From NCBI RefSeq assembly GCF_030272615.1, contig NC_081412.1, positions 671,610,852 to 671,674,851 of the forward strand: DNA of 64,000 bases. The letters are read 5' to 3'. The translations under genes were made by a program, and so were the position numbers. The notes under the pieces were generated by a model. It saw nothing but the letters and a program-made list of their open reading frames with translations. It had not been told where the DNA came from and searched no databases. The DNA comes from Cryptomeria japonica (lineage: Eukaryota; Streptophyta; Pinopsida; Cupressales; Cupressaceae). The stretch's first letter is position 1, and each line of letters begins with the position of its first letter. Shown piece by piece: positions 45,173-56,863 of the stretch.

Positions 45173-48124
45173 TAATTAAAAGTGAAAAAAACAATTGAAA
45201 ATAATCAAATGTTATCTATAAAAAAAATTATTTTTAATTAGCTGATATACTTTTTTAGGGGGAAGCCCAACCTCAAGTGTCTTACGCCGGTTTTTGTTGC
45301 TGTTGCCGGGAGTTCCCCCAACAGAAGTGTCTCCCGTCTAGCATAGGCTTATGAACGAGCAGATTCAAACGCTATGTGCCTAATTTGAAGTAGAAAAGTA
45401 CATGCTAATTTGAATTTCAACTAACAGAAAAGGATCTTTTGTCGATCACGATCTTATAAGGATTTTGGCATGAATATGCTGAACAGCGAATTTGAGCGAA
45501 ATATTTGTAAGACATCTTAATCACTATAAAATAAGTTGGGAAGTTAGTCATATAAGGATGCTAAAATACAGACAACAATAAAACATAGTTAGTCTTGGGA
45601 AGTTAGTCATATCGGGATACTGAAATACAGACAACAATAAACATAGTTGGTTTTACGTGTTAGTAATTTTCTTTTCCTTTTACCCATTAGTTTTTAAGAT
45701 CCTGAATGCATCCCTAATTCATGAATCTATTTAAGTGTCATCCATTACCATTACAGTGTAACCTTTAGACTTCATTTATTGGATTCATAATGCCTATATC
45801 TAAATCTAAACCATTCGTCTTGCTAACTCGTTTATTACTTCTAGTCTTTCAAACTGCTTGATTTTCAATTTTAGCTTTTCTCAAACGTATGCTCCATGGC
45901 CCAGTTGCAGCCTAATTTACATGTATTTGACTACATAAAAGATGCACTAGAGCATTCAAAGTTTGTTTTGAGCAACATTTGATAGAAATAGAACTGCACA
46001 GATTGATTCTCTTCAAAATGTATCAACTAAATAATTTATGTATTGATTTGTTGAAAAAATATGCATACAGATAGTAAGAAAAAGCTTCCACTACTGAAAA
46101 AAACTACACCTATATCCAAAAAATGTGTCAAAATACTACTGCAAAAAATGTTGTCAGCAATTGAAAACCAAAATTCCAATACTTATATAGATAAGGTCTT
46201 ACATTTGTATATACCAATTGCAATAAACATTTACTCCAATCCTTCGGTCACACACAATATCTCTTCAGAATACTTGAAAGAGGCAAATGAGAAGCAATGG
46301 CACTCATGTACGACTTGCATATATCTCAGATTGTATTTCTTTGTTCAAATTGCTTTGACTACATAATTGGAAAAGGGGAAAGGTTAATGGTGATAAGCCA
46401 AAACAATATTCTCGAGAATGTGAAATGAAGACAACTCGATTTCATAAGAGATTTTGCTTTTGAGCAGTTGATGCACTGCTGGTGAAGTTAGTTTAGTTTA
46501 TTGTTTAAAAACTCTCAACATATTCATGCAACTCTCAACATGTACAATAGATATTCAATTAGAAAAAACATTTTTTACAATTTAGTATTTTGAATTAACT
46601 TCCATTCATTCATTTTTTCTTCATTTCAAAAATAATTTATTTACAACATAAATAATTAGTACAAATAATTTTATATTTTATCATCTTCATATTATCTATG
46701 ACCTATGTAGTGGATAAATCAAATTTCATCTATTAAAAATTGAATTATTTTTTATGTTTGTATACATGTGTATTGTGCACAATTTTTGGAGCTACCAAAT
46801 AAAGTGTCACCTAGCAAAAATAAAACTATTCTTAATATTTTTTATATATACATATTGTAAGTAAGTAGAAGATTATTGTATTTTTTAGTGTTTGGATGTA
46901 TGCATACTATATACAACTTATTTGGTAGTTAATTCATTAATTAATGTATCATAGTCAATTCATGAAATGAATATTCTTGTTTAACTTGTTTTAATAGAAT
47001 ATATTTCATAGTTTACATTTTATTAATAGAATAGACATAATTACAAAATGTGGAGTCACATAAGAGGATGAGATTGTAAGAAAATGATCTATATTTTTCA
47101 ATTATTATGATTCTATCAATAGATATTTAAGTTTTGCTTGAATATGTGCTATTCAATTTTACTTGAGTGAGGTTTTTTGTGTTGATTTATGATTGTGTCT
47201 TTTAATTTAGTGTAGAGCGAATGTTTGGTTTAGATAACAAATTTTGTTCTTTTATAATGGAATAGCCATTGCTACTTTAAAGAGAAAGTTTGAGGATATT
47301 CATAACAAGAGTTAAAAGGTTTAATGTAATTTTATATAATTATTGTTGTAAAAAAAATATAGTTGTGCATTTTTTAATGATTTCTTTATATTTTATTTTA
47401 GTGTAGATGATAAGGAAAATAAAAAAAAATTTCCAACTTGACTCAATCAAGGAAACCACTTGTAAAAAAATGATTAAATATTATGCAATCTTAGCTAGAG
47501 GTATCATTTTTGTGGCAAATATATGCCTATTTTAGGATAAAAAGTATAATTTTGTTGCTATTTTTTTGGAAATTCTCCACCTTGATTATTTTAGTTAGCA
47601 AAGTAATAATAGATTTAAAATAAATAAATAATATGTTTGAAAATTATGAATGCATCCAAAAAATTAAAAAAATTCAATTGAATATTATAAAACTAGAAAA
47701 TTTATTTATTTAGGAAATGTACTGGCAATTTCTTCAAAAATTATAATGCATTTCAAAAAAAAATCAAATGCTAAATGACAATGGTTATGTTATTTGGAAA
47801 ATTTATAGCTCTCTCTATACACACACATTGTTAGATGATTATAAATCAACACATAAGTTGTATTCTTAGCCAAAGCTCTAACATACTTAAAATTTCACAA
47901 AAAGTCTTTAGAATAGAGAAAATAGTTAATGAGTGAATGATTTAGATTCAATAATACTAATAAGTTAGAAAGGATGACTAGAATTAAAATTTACATTAAT
48001 GTATTTATAATATTATAAGAAATTTTGATCATCAAATATACATAATATATCAATGAACTAGTTTCTTTTTTAGGTTGAATTCTAACATACCCAAATTTTT
48101 AAAGGAACTTCTTGGAATAGAGAG
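45173..48124. other. AT-rich intergenic region
   Basis: No gene recognised. It includes a 59-bp tandem pair (45,538-45,655) and AT-rich sequence with short A/T runs. A segment near 45,280-45,340 ('cggtttttgttgctgttgccgggag') is GC-richer, but I cannot assign it. Confidence 0.5.
45538..45655 (+). repeat. 59-bp tandem duplication (2 copies)
   Basis: 'gggaagttagtcatat...acagacaacaataaaacatagtt' at about 45,538 recurs at about 45,597 with a few substitutions and one indel. Confidence 0.85.
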
Positions 48125-49627
48125 TGTAGAAGTCTAAAAATGGTCAATGCTTGCGGAGTCATATTTTAACATTTGCGCATTGCCTTATTTTAAGGTTTTT
48201 ACGTCGCATTAACATTTCTTCTATGTCGCGCACTTGGTCTTTATCATTTGTGAGCATCGAGTCCTTCTTCTGCATTCTTCATTTATCTCGCTTTCAAATT
48301 TGGTCTTGTCGATAATAATCTTCAATCATGATTTTGGTCGATTTTATCCTTTCGCATCAATGTGCGTGCTCATTTGGCATATTTTGACATCGTCAATTCG
48401 ATTTTATTTGGGACATTGTCAATCCTAATCAATGATAGAATTAGGGTTTTGTCCTCTTGTCAATTTTGTCATTTTGCGATCGATTTGTCATCAATTGTTG
48501 TCCATTTCAATCTTGTCATTTTGCGATCGATTCGACATCGATCCTTGTCCTCTTGTTAATCTCGTCAATTTTGCGATCGATTTGTCATCAATCATTGTCC
48601 TCTTCAATCATGTCAATTGGCGCATATCAATTTGGTCTCTGTATCAATATTGGTCAATTTGTCAACCAATCTCAATTGTTTATCAATCAAATCATTTATC
48701 AGCATTGGTCCTTTGTCAATCAGAATCATGATCAAATCAAATCGATATTAATTATCTTTTGTCAAGACCTAATTGTTGTCCTTGCCTTTCTAATTCATCT
48801 TCTAAGGTTTTATGATTTATTCATTTAATCTTGTTTGGCATTTTCCCTCTAGGTTAAAATTTATTTATTTATCCTAAGTCTTCTTGTCACAATTAAATAT
48901 TTATTTAATTGGCTAACTAATTCCTCCCTCTCTTTGTGAATTAATTAATGAATGAAAAATTGTTAATTAATCTACCTAATTTTCCAATTTACTAATCTCT
49001 CCTAATTCCTAATTTTCTAAATGTTCATCAATTTTCTAATTTCCTAATTTCAAATTCATCTAATTTTCTAATTTCTCCTATTTCTCCTAATTTCATGGGG
49101 ATGAAATGTCAATTTGTCAATCAATCAATTTTGCATAGCAACCTTGTCAATTTGTCATAATTTGTCAATCAATCAATCTTGCATAGAAAGTGTCAATTTG
49201 TCATAATTTGTCATATTTTGCCATTCTTGATTTGAAATTTCCATTTGAATCACTTTCATGCTAATCTGATCTTTTCTCCGTTTTTTCTATAAATTGGATG
49301 AATTTCTTCAATCAAAGTCCCTGGTCGAATCAATCACGCTTCTAGTACCCTTATGCTGTCATGCTATCTTGTGAATCTTGCTTTCATCTCATGCATATGC
49401 ACTTGTAGGTGAGATCCACAAACAAAAGCAATTTGAAAGAGAAAGAAGGACAATGGAGCCACATGAAGGAGACATCTGCATTTGGTTTGCTTAGATTTCA
49501 TTTTGAATGTCTTGTTTTCATGTTTTCATAGAATGTTTTTAGGATTGTTATCACTGCATTTTAGTTTTCATGATTGAACTAGGCTAATGTTAACATTGCT
49601 TTGATGATTCCACATTTCCTATTTACA
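48125..49627 (+). repeat. E4 LTR, first copy
   Basis: 1,503 bp, starting 'tgtagaagtc' and ending 'tttaca'. It contains three units with 'gcgatcgat' (48476, 48523, 48573), a block rich in 'gtcaatttgtc' (about 49,105-49,215) and 'ttaattaatgaatg' runs. The base pair of a possible upstream target site is 'gagag' (48120-48124), but the other end of the array is not in the window. Frames inside the LTR are not considered genes. Confidence 0.9.
48440..48605 (+). repeat. Three ~48-bp tandem units with CGATCG palindromes in the E4 LTR
   Basis: Units of the form 'gtcaattttgcgatcgatttgtcatcgatc...ttgtcctctt' occur three times with spacings of 47 and 50 bp. The same three units with the same spacings occur in the second LTR (57212, 57259, 57309). 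Confidence 0.85.
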
Positions 49628-49654
49628 TTAATTGGTGAACCCAACGTGAACTAA
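49628..49654 (+). promoter_or_regulatory. E4 primer-binding site (tRNA-Trp-like), first copy
   Basis: 'tggtgaacccaacgtgaac' begins 5 bp after the LTR end (49633). As I recall the plant tRNA-Trp(CCA) 3' end, its complement differs at only about two of these positions. The second copy (58368) reads 'tggtgaactcgatgtgaac'. Confidence 0.6.
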
Positions 49655-51730
49655 CCCCCTAACCATGCTTTTGAGTGCTTTTGAGTTGATTTGCAGGTGA
49701 AAAACCAAAGAAATAGGGTAATTCAGGGCTTTCTGGGCACTTCTGCGCCTGTGTCACTGTATTCTACGCCTGTGTCAAGGGATCTGGGCCTGTATCAAGT
49801 ACTTCTGTGCCTATGTCAAAGGGATTTGCACCTGTGTTACTTCATTTTGGGCTTGTGTTACTGCATTTTGCGCCTGTGTAGGACATTCTGCGCCCGTGTA
49901 AGGCCAAAAACAGAGGTAAAAGGTAGTGTTTTTACTCGCAAATTGCTTTGTTTTGCATTCTATTTCTGCATTTTGGTTTTTCTTTGGTACTGAATCTTTG
50001 TGCAGCACCTTGGCATTATGCATGGCAAAGACAAAAATGAAACTACTAACAAAGTTTATGCAGGTTTGCTAGTCAAAGACCAAACAAATCAAACTTTTAA
50101 CTTGATGATTTTGCAGGTTGCCTTGTATTTCAACTGAACTTTTGTGTTTGTGGTTCATAATTAGGCACCTAGTATGATTGCTAAATAGGATGGAATGAAC
50201 GTGTGTTTGCTTTGAGTGTTGAGTTTGACATTGGAGTAGGAGAGTATGCTCTCATCTTTCTTAGGGTGATCAAAAATCCAGATCTTTGATAACATTCTCT
50301 TGGCTCAGATTGTTTGTTACCTTTAGAGGGCCTGCCTTCCCGACCATTTGCTTTCTTTTGCAAGCAAGTGACAATCGTGAGAAGGGAACGACCCAACATG
50401 AGTACAGCCAGAATACCTTGGCATTCTAACTCACTATAAATAAATACCTGATGGGCGAAAGCTTTGAAAGAAGGGTTACGTGGGAATTGTAGTTACTTGG
50501 GAAGTGATGACCCTTGGACTCTTTCTCATATCAACATCTAAGTAGGACCTCATGGTCTAAATCGTGCTTGCGTGACTATATTTGTTTGGTATCTTCGTGG
50601 GCCTATGTCTCAATCACGCTTGCGTGACACCAAGGAGTAACGCTTAATAGAAATCCTTACTAAACACCTTGTATTTAGAGGCCAAAAATCCTTCTAGTTG
50701 CTTGAGAAGGACAAGTTCGGATACTTGGAAGAGATATTAAGTTCGCCATGGGGAGATTTCCATGGGGACTGATGCTTGGCTTCCCTAAGAAGTGAGTGTC
50801 ATGGAGGGGAGCCCATGGGGTCAAGCATCTATGTATTCTCCTTGAATCTCATAACGAGTCTACCTCTCAAGTACCTACTATCCTTGCCTACGATAAGAAA
50901 TGTGTGAATGAGCATGATTGTCTTGAGTCTAAGTTGAAATATCTTGTCTTCTTTGTTTGTCAAAAGTTGAGTTGTGTCTCATTTCAAAAACAAGACAAAT
51001 TGATTCAAAACAAGTTAAACACAAGAGTATTTCATTCAACAAAGTTCAAAACACCTTCAAACATGGTTGTCAAACATTTTTCAAAATCTTGTCTCAAAAT
51101 TCATGTCACTTAGATTTAGGTTCATCCTAGGTTTGCATTTTGCAAGTTAATTATCAAGTACCAAGGTTAGATTTCACCTAGGTCATACTCCTTTGCCTAT
51201 AAATAAGGGTTATCCATTTGCATGTGTCCTCTTGCATTAGAGTAATACCATTGCCATACATTTGCATTTGCATACCCTAGGTCTCTTCATTAAGCTTAGG
51301 TCATTATCATATCATATTAGGGTCATTTGCATAGTAATTGTCCCTTTGCATATAGTGTCAAAACTAGGTTTTTGTCATACTTGAGTAATGCAAATCTTTG
51401 ATAAACCCTAAGTTATTGTTAGGAAGTCTTGACCTTATCAAACTTTTGTCTTTTTGTCATCAATGTCATTTGGTCAAACCTAGCTTAGTATCCAAGCATA
51501 TAGGGGAGACATTGTCATTTTATCCTTTGAGGTCTAGACATCATTTCAATTTCCTAAGGGTCTCATTTTTAGAATTGCATTCATGAGTTTGTCAAACTCT
51601 TGAAAAACAACCAAAAACATAGGTTGCATTATTGCCATAGATCACATTTTCATTTATTTAGGTTGCATTTGGTTGCATATCATACATCATCCATTTAAAA
51701 TTAAAAATCCCAAAAACATTGCATAGTGAC
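49655..51730 (+). other. E4 long leader, first copy
   Basis: About 2 kb between primer site and main ORF. It contains eight 21-bp repeats (49,738-49,906), a pair of 'cacgcttgcgtgac'-type strings (about 50,562 and 50,596), and 'aattgtagttacttgggaagtgatgaccc'-type conserved non-coding text. The short frame at 49691-49993 (100 codons) is open in both copies, but I do not claim it as a gene. Confidence 0.6.
49738..49906 (+). repeat. E4 leader minisatellite, 8 x 21 bp, first copy
   Basis: Degenerate units of the form 'cattctgcgcctgtgtcaagg', about eight in a row. The same block is present at about 58,473-58,641. Because 21 is a multiple of three, one frame stays open across it. Confidence 0.85.
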
Positions 51731-54526
51731 ATGTCAATTGAAACAAGGTTCCAAGCACCAATGATGCAACAACGTTTGACATATCAACCGACAATGCAAT
51801 CACAATTCTATCCAACCCAACAACAAGGCAATATCGATCAAACTTTTTATGATGAAACAAGTCTCCAAATGCAAAAACTAGAGGAGAAACTAGCTCAACA
51901 AAATGAGATTTTGGAACAAAGAGTGAAAAACATTGAGAAGAATAGATCACAAATGTCCAAAATGTTTCAAAAATTTCTAGGTCGAAATCCAAAGATTGAG
52001 CCAATTGATGTAAGATCTCTTCTTGAACAATCAGACATACCAGCTGTCCTCTCCCAAATAGAGATGATGAAATAATTTCAAGAAAAGAGACAACAACATT
52101 ATGTGCCTCCACATCAAGAACAAGAAGGTGTTTACTATTAATCAGATTTTCAACCATCACAACCAATTGTTCAACAGCTCCAGCATTTCTAACAGACACA
52201 ACCAATGGTCCAATTTCAACAATATGTCCAACCAACTATACAATGTCAACAAATGGTTCAACCAATGGTGGAATATCAATGTCAACAACCACAACCAAAC
52301 ATTCAAAAACAAAGGTTGCAGCACACACCAACCCAAGTTTCAAACATGTCAGAACAATTGAACCAAGTCCAATGTCAAAACATGACATCAGATCAGAACC
52401 AACTCCTTGCCAAACAAGTTCAAATTCTAGATACAACTATGTCAAAACCTCGAAAGAAAGGTGGCTTTATTGCAATGATCTTAAGGAAATTACCAAGTGA
52501 GTTCTTTGAGGAAGATAAAGATAATACAATTATGTCTAGCAATGCCTCATCCCCCCACAAAAAAATTGACTCTCCAGTGGCATCTATCCCTACACCTTTA
52601 GAAGTTTCACAAGAACCTTCTATATTGTCCTCATCAAACAATACACCCAAGGATGAAATTATCCAAGGGCTATCCATAATTGATTTCCAAGATAATCAAA
52701 TTCATGATGCACATCCTTGTCATGTTTTAGAAATACAAGACCTAATGCCACCATGCACTTCATTGCCATTACCTATTTTAGAGGACCCCATTTGAAGTCC
52801 CTCTTCCTCATGTTCAAGCATTGATTCCTTGCTAGAATCCATCACAAATATTCAAAGTGCATTTCCTTCATGCCAAAACATTGATCCCTTGTCAGAATCC
52901 CCCATGCATATCCAAAGTCCAACCCCATGTCAAGAGGATAATTTAGAGCATGAAGAAACATGTCTTGAAACAGATCAAGATCAAGATCCCGAAACCTTAT
53001 CATCCCATCCAATTATTGACTAGGATCCCATTTCCCCAAACACTCATGATGATTCCCCTATTCTTGTCCATCCTATCCAAAGTCCTATTAACATTCCATT
53101 CCCCAAGCAAGATCAAGATATCCCAATCCATCCAATCCCAAACGATCCCCTTCCATTTCATGAAAAAAATGTCTTTTCTAATCCCATTAGCATTCCACTT
53201 TCTAAGAAAGATCAAGATATCCATTCCATCCTTTCCAATGATCCCATTGAAACTCAAGAGCAAAGCACCTTTAAAGAGGATTCCAATGATCTTCCTCCTT
53301 GTCAAGATCAAATTATTCCTTCAGATCCTCCACAAGATCCACTTGTTCCTCCATCTCCATGTCCTAATCCAGCATATCCACTCCAAGAGTGCATTTCTTT
53401 GGATGATCCCATTATTTCTACTATTCCATCTCTTGAAGAGCCTATCATTGAACCATGTCCATAACTCAATCCTAGTCCCCCTCATGATTCTTACGTGTCA
53501 GTACAATATGTTCATGAACCCTCGACATGCATAATGGGTTCTTCCACTTTGGTGCAATCCGATCCACTTCAAGATCTCATTATTTCTCTCATATCATATC
53601 CACCTCATAATGTACTCGCATCTTCTTCCCAAAGAATAGAGTATCCTAAAAGTCAAGATATTCATAAAGGCAAAGGAGTAGATCTCCATAAGCAAGAATC
53701 CCTTCATGTCAAAGAAGATCTTCAGGGTCATGTCTACACAACTCACTCTCAATATGTTGGTATCCCTCCATCAAAATCAAAACATACACCTTCCCCATCA
53801 TACTTTCCATCCATCTTAGGTCCTTATATCCCTTCCTCCTTTATGCAAGGTCAACAAAGGCACACATCCTTGAGTAAATTTCATCAATCCAAAAGAAGTC
53901 CATTTCATTCATATCCATCCATGCATTCCTTTCCCCCTCCAAGCAATTTGGATGCCAATTATAAACGTCATAAGTCTAGAAATCCACATGTATTCAAGGC
54001 TCAACATGTCCAATATAATCGACATGTCAAAACAAAGAACAATATGATCTATAAAGAAAAATAAATATCCAAAAGGCCACAAAGGCCCATTGCTCAAAAA
54101 CAAAATTCAAAATATATATGGGTTCCTAAATCCCTTGTGTTGGCAATGCACTCCAAGGAACCACAAAAGCATGAAAAATCCAAAACAATGTGGGTTCCTA
54201 AGCAGCTTCTTGAAGCACAAAAAGAAAAATCCAACTTGGCATCCAAAATTGATATTCCTCCATCCAAACCTCTCAAATTTGTTCCTCCATCACCTTCTTC
54301 TTCCATTTTGGGTCATTATGTCCACAAATCCCTAGCTATTCCTTCATCAAAATCTCACAATCTGAGATCCATTTTTCCTCCATCAGTTCATCACCCCTTA
54401 AGGTGTGTGCCAATGTCAATCTTGCCAACATTTCTCTCCATTGAAGCCCAATTCTTCCAATACCCTATCCATTATCTAATGCATATTTTCCATCCTTCAA
54501 TCCCTTTGATCCCATCCTTTGCATAA
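51731..54526 (+). pseudogene. E4 long Gln/Pro/Ser-rich ORF, first copy (broken)
   Basis: One frame runs from ATG 51731 to the TAA at 54524-54526 with stops at 52073, about 52,139, about 52,189, 52,793, 53,021, 53,459-53,464 and 54,062. All but the last are sense codons in the second copy. The N-terminus is Gln-rich with a coiled-coil-like stretch ('LQMQKLEEKLAQQNEILEQR' and on), then Q-P-M-V-Q repeats (52,195-52,275), a short basic motif 'KPRKKGGFIAMILRKLPSEFF' in pieces, a long acidic Ser/Pro/Asp region with recurrent 'Q-D-x-P' and 'C-Q-x-x-x-P', and a basic Pro-rich tail. After the shared stop at 54,062 the frame continues with two 'W-V-P-K' motifs. No known domain is recognised; by position it could be a Gag-like or accessory protein. 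Confidence 0.7.
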
Positions 54527-55489
54527 ATCCTAGCCTTAGTTTCATCTCTTTTTCCATGTCCTTATCCTACCAAAGTCTTTGAGCATACTTTTAAAGGTCA
54601 TGGTCCATTTTTTTCAAGGTTACTATCCAAACAAAAAGACACTTGAGTCCTTCTTCCATCCCCTATCATGTGTCCATCTTCTATTGAAGAAGTGAAAATA
54701 CAAAAAAAAAAAGTGAAAAAAAAAGAAAAAGACAAAAGAGAAAAAAAGTAAAGCAAAAATAATTCATCCACTAATAAAAACTTGGCAAACAGGCACCTTG
54801 GGCAAGTATCATGATGAAAATCTGGCAAACAGGCGTCATGCGTAATCCATGAACTTCTTGCACACCTCACTTGCGGGTAGGTTTCATCCTATCATATCCT
54901 TTTGTCCTTCATTGTTCCATTATCCTATCGAACCCCTATCATTACCCTTCATATCCTATTGTCCCTCATGTCCAATTTCCTCTTTCCACCTTTGATCTTG
55001 ACAAGGCTGACGATCTTCCTAAGCATCATGCATCTTGTTTGCAGCTTTCAGTCTATCATAGCTTTTGGTCATTTATCCATTTGCTTATTATAACTTTTCA
55101 TCCATATTCCTTGTCTTATTGCAACTTTCTGCCCCTATCCCGTATCCTACCCCGACCTTCGGTCCATGTCCCTTATCCATTCTTGGTCTTGCTTATCCTA
55201 TCCATATCTTATCACTATCCATACAGTCTTTCTGTCCCTTGATCTTGATCTGACATAAGGATGCAAAATTTAAACATTGTTTCAAAAACCTCTTGACATG
55301 TCTCTCATGCCATGTCACTGCTTTACATTGTCATATCCAGTCTCTTGTCCCATCACACCATAGCCCATGAAAATTGCATCCATATTGTCTCTATAATAAA
55401 AGGCCTTTGTCTTCCATCTATCCACCATCATTTCAGAAAGCCTATTTATTCACCTATCATATTCCTTGCCTTGATAGACACTGGGGGCA

Positions 55490-55815
55490 AAATTTAAAAA
55501 AATTGAAAAACATCCTGAAATAATCAAAAAAATTGAAAAGAAAATATCTTGAAAAGCATTCAAAAACATAAAAAAAAAATCATGTGGTCATTTTCAGCTA
55601 AAATGTCCTACAAAAATCGAAAAAAATCAAGTAATATCGTGAAAAAAACTCTAAATATCAAAATAATGTCCTGAAAAAACCAAAAAAATCAAATAATGTC
55701 CTAAACAAATCTCTAAACATCAAAAAATATCCTGAACAAATCCCTAAAAATAAAAAAAATGTCCTGAAATAAATCCCTAAAAAGTCAAATAAAGTCCTGA
55801 AAAAATGAACAAATT
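55490..55815 (+). repeat. A-rich degenerate tandem repeats in E4
   Basis: About eight or more degenerate units of roughly 30-40 bp with the core 'tgtcctgaaaaaatc.ctaaa.atcaaa'. The matching part of the second copy lies beyond the window end. Confidence 0.7.
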
Positions 55816-56850
55816 TTTTTTTCAAAAACATCAAAATCCAAAAACAGTTCCTTTTGCATTTTGCATTTTGTCAATAAATGATCCCTTTGTGCATAGATAG
55901 ATCACTGAGCATAAATCCAACGACACACAATCACACACTGTGCTTTACTGCAAATCAGGCATTAATAGATGAACTTTTTCAATCAAACCAGACATTCAAA
56001 CTGATTAAAATTGTCATATCAATCAATCAACATCAATATCATTTGTCCTTGTCCCTACTATCATGGGTCTTATACAGGGTGTGGTATGCTTGAAACTAGA
56101 TTGTGTCCTATCTTACACAAGGTATCGCATTCCCTGAAACCAGACAGCATGATCATTCCTGTTTTTCACTTTTGACAATGACGATCAGAATGTTTGTTTG
56201 ACTTGGTCAAATTTGTGTGTCGTATCTTCTTATTGGTTTATCTTTGGCTTCGATCATGTTCCTATGTTGCTCGATGATGTCACTGAGTGATTTAGAGTAA
56301 CCGGGATGGTTCATGGTCTCTTTTTCTTTTTTTTGTTGTGTTTGTTGTTTGTGGAATTTTTGTCACAAACTGGGGCAACTATATCATTGGGTGTTTGTGA
56401 TAAGTATGTTCGCTTTGTGAACATCGCACATACCTCGACCCTTGATGTATGCACCCTAGGATGCTTCACTCATTCCTTGTGTGCCATGTGTCTGTCTTTT
56501 GCAAAAGGGGTTGCATTTCAGCTCTGGCCTTCAATGCCATGATTCTCTGCATCCGTTTTGCTACATTAAATAAAGGTTCTCACCTACAAAGTGCATTAGT
56601 GAAAGAAATTTTTCCTTCATCTCTACCTATCCTCTATCTAATTTCTTCTTACTAACATTTCTTTCATCAGTCTTGGCAGTCCGTTTGATCTATTCGAACC
56701 TATCAGCTTCTGTCATTCTTATCGATCGAGTGACCTCTTTTCTGGATTTTTCTGGCCAATTCCTCAAGGGGGCATGCATATGTCATTGTCATTGTCTGGG
56801 GCATTTTCATTATTGTTCTTTGAAACAACACTTAAAATCGCATTTTCTCA

Positions 56851-56863
56851 AAGAGGGGCAAAA
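56851..56863 (+). promoter_or_regulatory. E4 polypurine tract
   Basis: 'aagaggggcaaaa' directly before the 'tgtagacg' start of the second LTR, the expected place and composition for plus-strand priming in Ty3/Gypsy-type elements. Confidence 0.8.

Larger units (their letters stand above)
54527..56863 (+). other. E4 3' non-coding region, first copy
   Basis: No gene recognised. It has an A-rich stretch (54,700-54,765), pyrimidine-rich 'cttatccatatc' text (54,890-55,250), A-rich tandem units (55,490-55,815) and unassigned sequence to the polypurine tract. Open frames in it are short, overlap and lack domain features. Confidence 0.6.

Noticed and set aside
16488-45181. 'taattaaaa' as a firm LINE target-site duplication
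   Set aside because: AT-rich 9-mers recur by chance here, and no poly(A) tail adjoins it. It is used only as a tentative boundary.
48234-48828. Open frames in the E4 LTR (and copies at 56967-57564)
   Set aside because: They overlap in different frames, lie in U3/R-like LTR repeats and have repeated, biased composition. They persist only because the repeat units lack stops.
51687-52235. Minus-strand open frame of 182 codons (and 60471-61001)
   Set aside because: It is a shadow of the Gln-rich plus-strand ORF (CAA read as TTG). It gives only a Val/Leu-rich antisense peptide.
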